From: Bradyrhizobium guangxiense
GTDB lineage: Bacteria; Pseudomonadota; Alphaproteobacteria; Rhizobiales; Xanthobacteraceae
NCBI RefSeq assembly: GCF_004114915.1
Contig: NZ_CP022219.1
Coordinates: 3,192,501-3,256,500, forward strand
Direction: 5' to 3'
DNA length: 64,000 nucleotides
The notes beneath the pieces are model-generated. The model was not told the DNA's origin, ran no database searches, and worked only from the letters and a program-made list of their open reading frames with translations. Shown piece after piece: positions 62,921 to 64,000 of this stretch. Position 1 is the first letter of the stretch; each line of letters starts with the position of its first letter. A program made the translations under genes and the position numbers.

Positions 62921-64000
62921 ATGGATCAGACGGCTGCGCCCAAGGTCAGCTTCGTGTCACTCGGGTGTCCCAAGGCATTGGTGGATTCCGAGCGCATCAT
63001 CACGCGCCTGCGCGCGGAGGGCTACGAGCTCGCCCGCAAGCATGACGGGGCCGACATTGTCATCGTCAACACCTGCGGCTTCCTCGACAGCGCCAAGCAG
63101 GAATCGCTGTCGGCGATCGGCCAGGCCATGGCCGAGAACGGCAAGGTAATCGTGACCGGCTGTATGGGCGCCGAGCCCGAGCAGATCGAGCAGGCCTATC
63201 CCGGCGTGCTCTCCATCACCGGCCCGCAGCAATATGAGAGCGTGCTCGACGCCGTGCACCGCGCGCTGCCGCCCGCGCACAATCCGCATGTGGACCTGGT
63301 GCCGCCGCACGGCATCAAGCTGACGCCGCGCCACTACGCCTATTTGAAGATCTCCGAGGGCTGCAACAACCGCTGCACCTTCTGCATCATCCCGAAGCTG
63401 CGCGGCGATCTGGTCTCGCGCCCCGCCAATGACGTGCTGCGCGAGGCCGAGCGCCTGGTCGGCGCCGGCGTCAAGGAGCTGTTGGTGATCTCGCAGGACA
63501 CCTCGGCCTATGGCGTCGATCTCAAATATGCCGAGAGCCCGTGGAAGGACCACCAGGTCCGCGCCAAATTCCTCGACCTCGCGCGCGAGCTCGGCGAGCT
63601 GGGAGCCTGGGTCCGGCTGCAATATGTCTATCCCTACCCGCATGTCGACGAGGTCATCGCGCTGATGAACGCGGGCAAGGTGCTGCCCTATCTCGACATC
63701 CCGTTCCAGCATGCGAGCCCCGAGGTGCTGAAGGCGATGAAGCGTCCGGCCGCGCAGGATAAGACGCTGGCGCGCATCAAGCGCTGGCGCGAGGAATGCC
63801 CCGACCTCGCCTTGCGCTCGACCTTCATCGTCGGCTTCCCCGGCGAGACCGATTCAGATTTCGCTTATCTGCTCGACTGGCTGGACGAGGCCGAGATCGA
63901 CCGCGTCGGCTGCTTCAAGTACGAGCCGGTCGCCGGCGCCACCTCGAACGCGATCGAGAACCCTGTGCCCGAAGAGGTCAAGCAGGAGCGCTACAACGCG
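62921..64000 (+). CDS. rimO: Ribosomal protein S12 methylthiotransferase, 3' end beyond the window
   Basis: 360 codons of a radical-SAM enzyme that methylthiolates Asp of ribosomal protein S12; the rest lies beyond the right edge. The N-terminal cluster-binding motif is [13 protein letters not shown], followed by NTCGFL and TGCMG. The radical-SAM motif is CNNRCTFC. The TIM-barrel part follows ([14 protein letters not shown]). ATG 62921 is the natural start. It is divergent from nasT. Confidence 0.95.
   Translation, partial: MDQTAAPKVSFVSLGCPKALVDSERIITRLRAEGYELARKHDGADIVIVNTCGFLDSAKQESLSAIGQAMAENGKVIVTGCMGAEPEQIEQAYPGVLSITGPQQYESVLDAVHRALPPAHNPHVDLVPPHGIKLTPRHYAYLKISEGCNNRCTFCIIPKLRGDLVSRPANDVLREAERLVGAGVKELLVISQDTSAYGVDLKYAESPWKDHQVRAKFLDLARELGELGAWVRLQYVYPYPHVDEVIALMNAGKVLPYLDIPFQHASPEVLKAMKRPAAQDKTLARIKRWREECPDLALRSTFIVGFPGETDSDFAYLLDWLDEAEIDRVGCFKYEPVAGATSNAIENPVPEEVKQERYNA

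Noticed and set aside
1..64000. CRISPR array, prophage or insertion sequence
   Set aside because: No regularly spaced direct repeats, transposase, integrase or phage structural motifs were seen.

Overview
The window is high-GC chromosomal DNA from an alphaproteobacterium, most probably Bradyrhizobium or a close relative. The evidence is a NasS/NasT-linked NirA nitrite reductase, the F1-ATPase zeta inhibitor, DUF1236 and GrlR-like proteins, sites matching the rhizobial EcfG general-stress consensus, and several palindromic intergenic repeats of the kind scattered through these genomes. It is dense with housekeeping and transport genes, and I see no phage, insertion sequence or CRISPR.

Layout. 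0.06-6.8 kb: a six-gene minus-strand run (D,D-carboxypeptidase, tmk, holB, metG, TatD nuclease, MBL hydrolase); its metG carries a long histone-H1-like Lys/Ala extension. 6.9-11.5 kb: epoxide-hydrolase-like enzyme, RlpA lipoprotein, several very small ORFs, a UPF0114 membrane protein, ATPase inhibitor zeta. 11.6-14.5 kb: a nuclease-fold hydrolase coupled to a phospholipase D/VTT fusion. 14.5-19.0 kb: stress-type and orphan small genes ending at a tRNA-Ser(UGA); the part next to the tRNA reads as an old accessory segment. 19.3-28.2 kb: ilvD and a complete dipeptide-type ABC importer with a TIM-barrel epimerase. 28.7-36.7 kb: a DUF1236 protein with a perfect EcfG-type promoter, a GrlR-like protein, NAD metabolism (nadE, pncA), a PhaC-like hydrolase, glucokinase, small proteins and a lone receiver. 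36.8-46.7 kb: a Spy/CpxP-like protein, a sugar ABC importer (binding protein, two permeases, MalK-type ATPase) with a D-2-hydroxyacid dehydrogenase, a PheC-like periplasmic protein and a DUF2147 protein.

47.06-52.80 kb is the most unusual part: a compact three-gene operon of (1) a 969-residue PAS/GAF sensor whose histidine-kinase core has lost its phospho-accepting His, (2) a protein with a degenerate receiver-like N-terminus and a CHAT caspase-like protease domain with an intact His/Cys dyad, translationally coupled to the sensor, and (3) a 410-residue protein of no family I recognise. I read it as a candidate signal-gated protease system built from a decayed two-component pair.

52.9-56.9 kb: cupin, RraA-family protein and the 5-oxoprolinase genes pxpBCA. 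57-62.8 kb: assimilatory nitrite reduction. nasT-nasS are coupled, then a leader region with a good sigma-54 promoter, then nirA coupled to a reductase that has a 4Fe-4S domain in place of the usual flavodoxin domain. 62.9 kb to the right edge: rimO, cut by the window end.

All function calls come from reading motifs and neighbourhood. No database search was possible.
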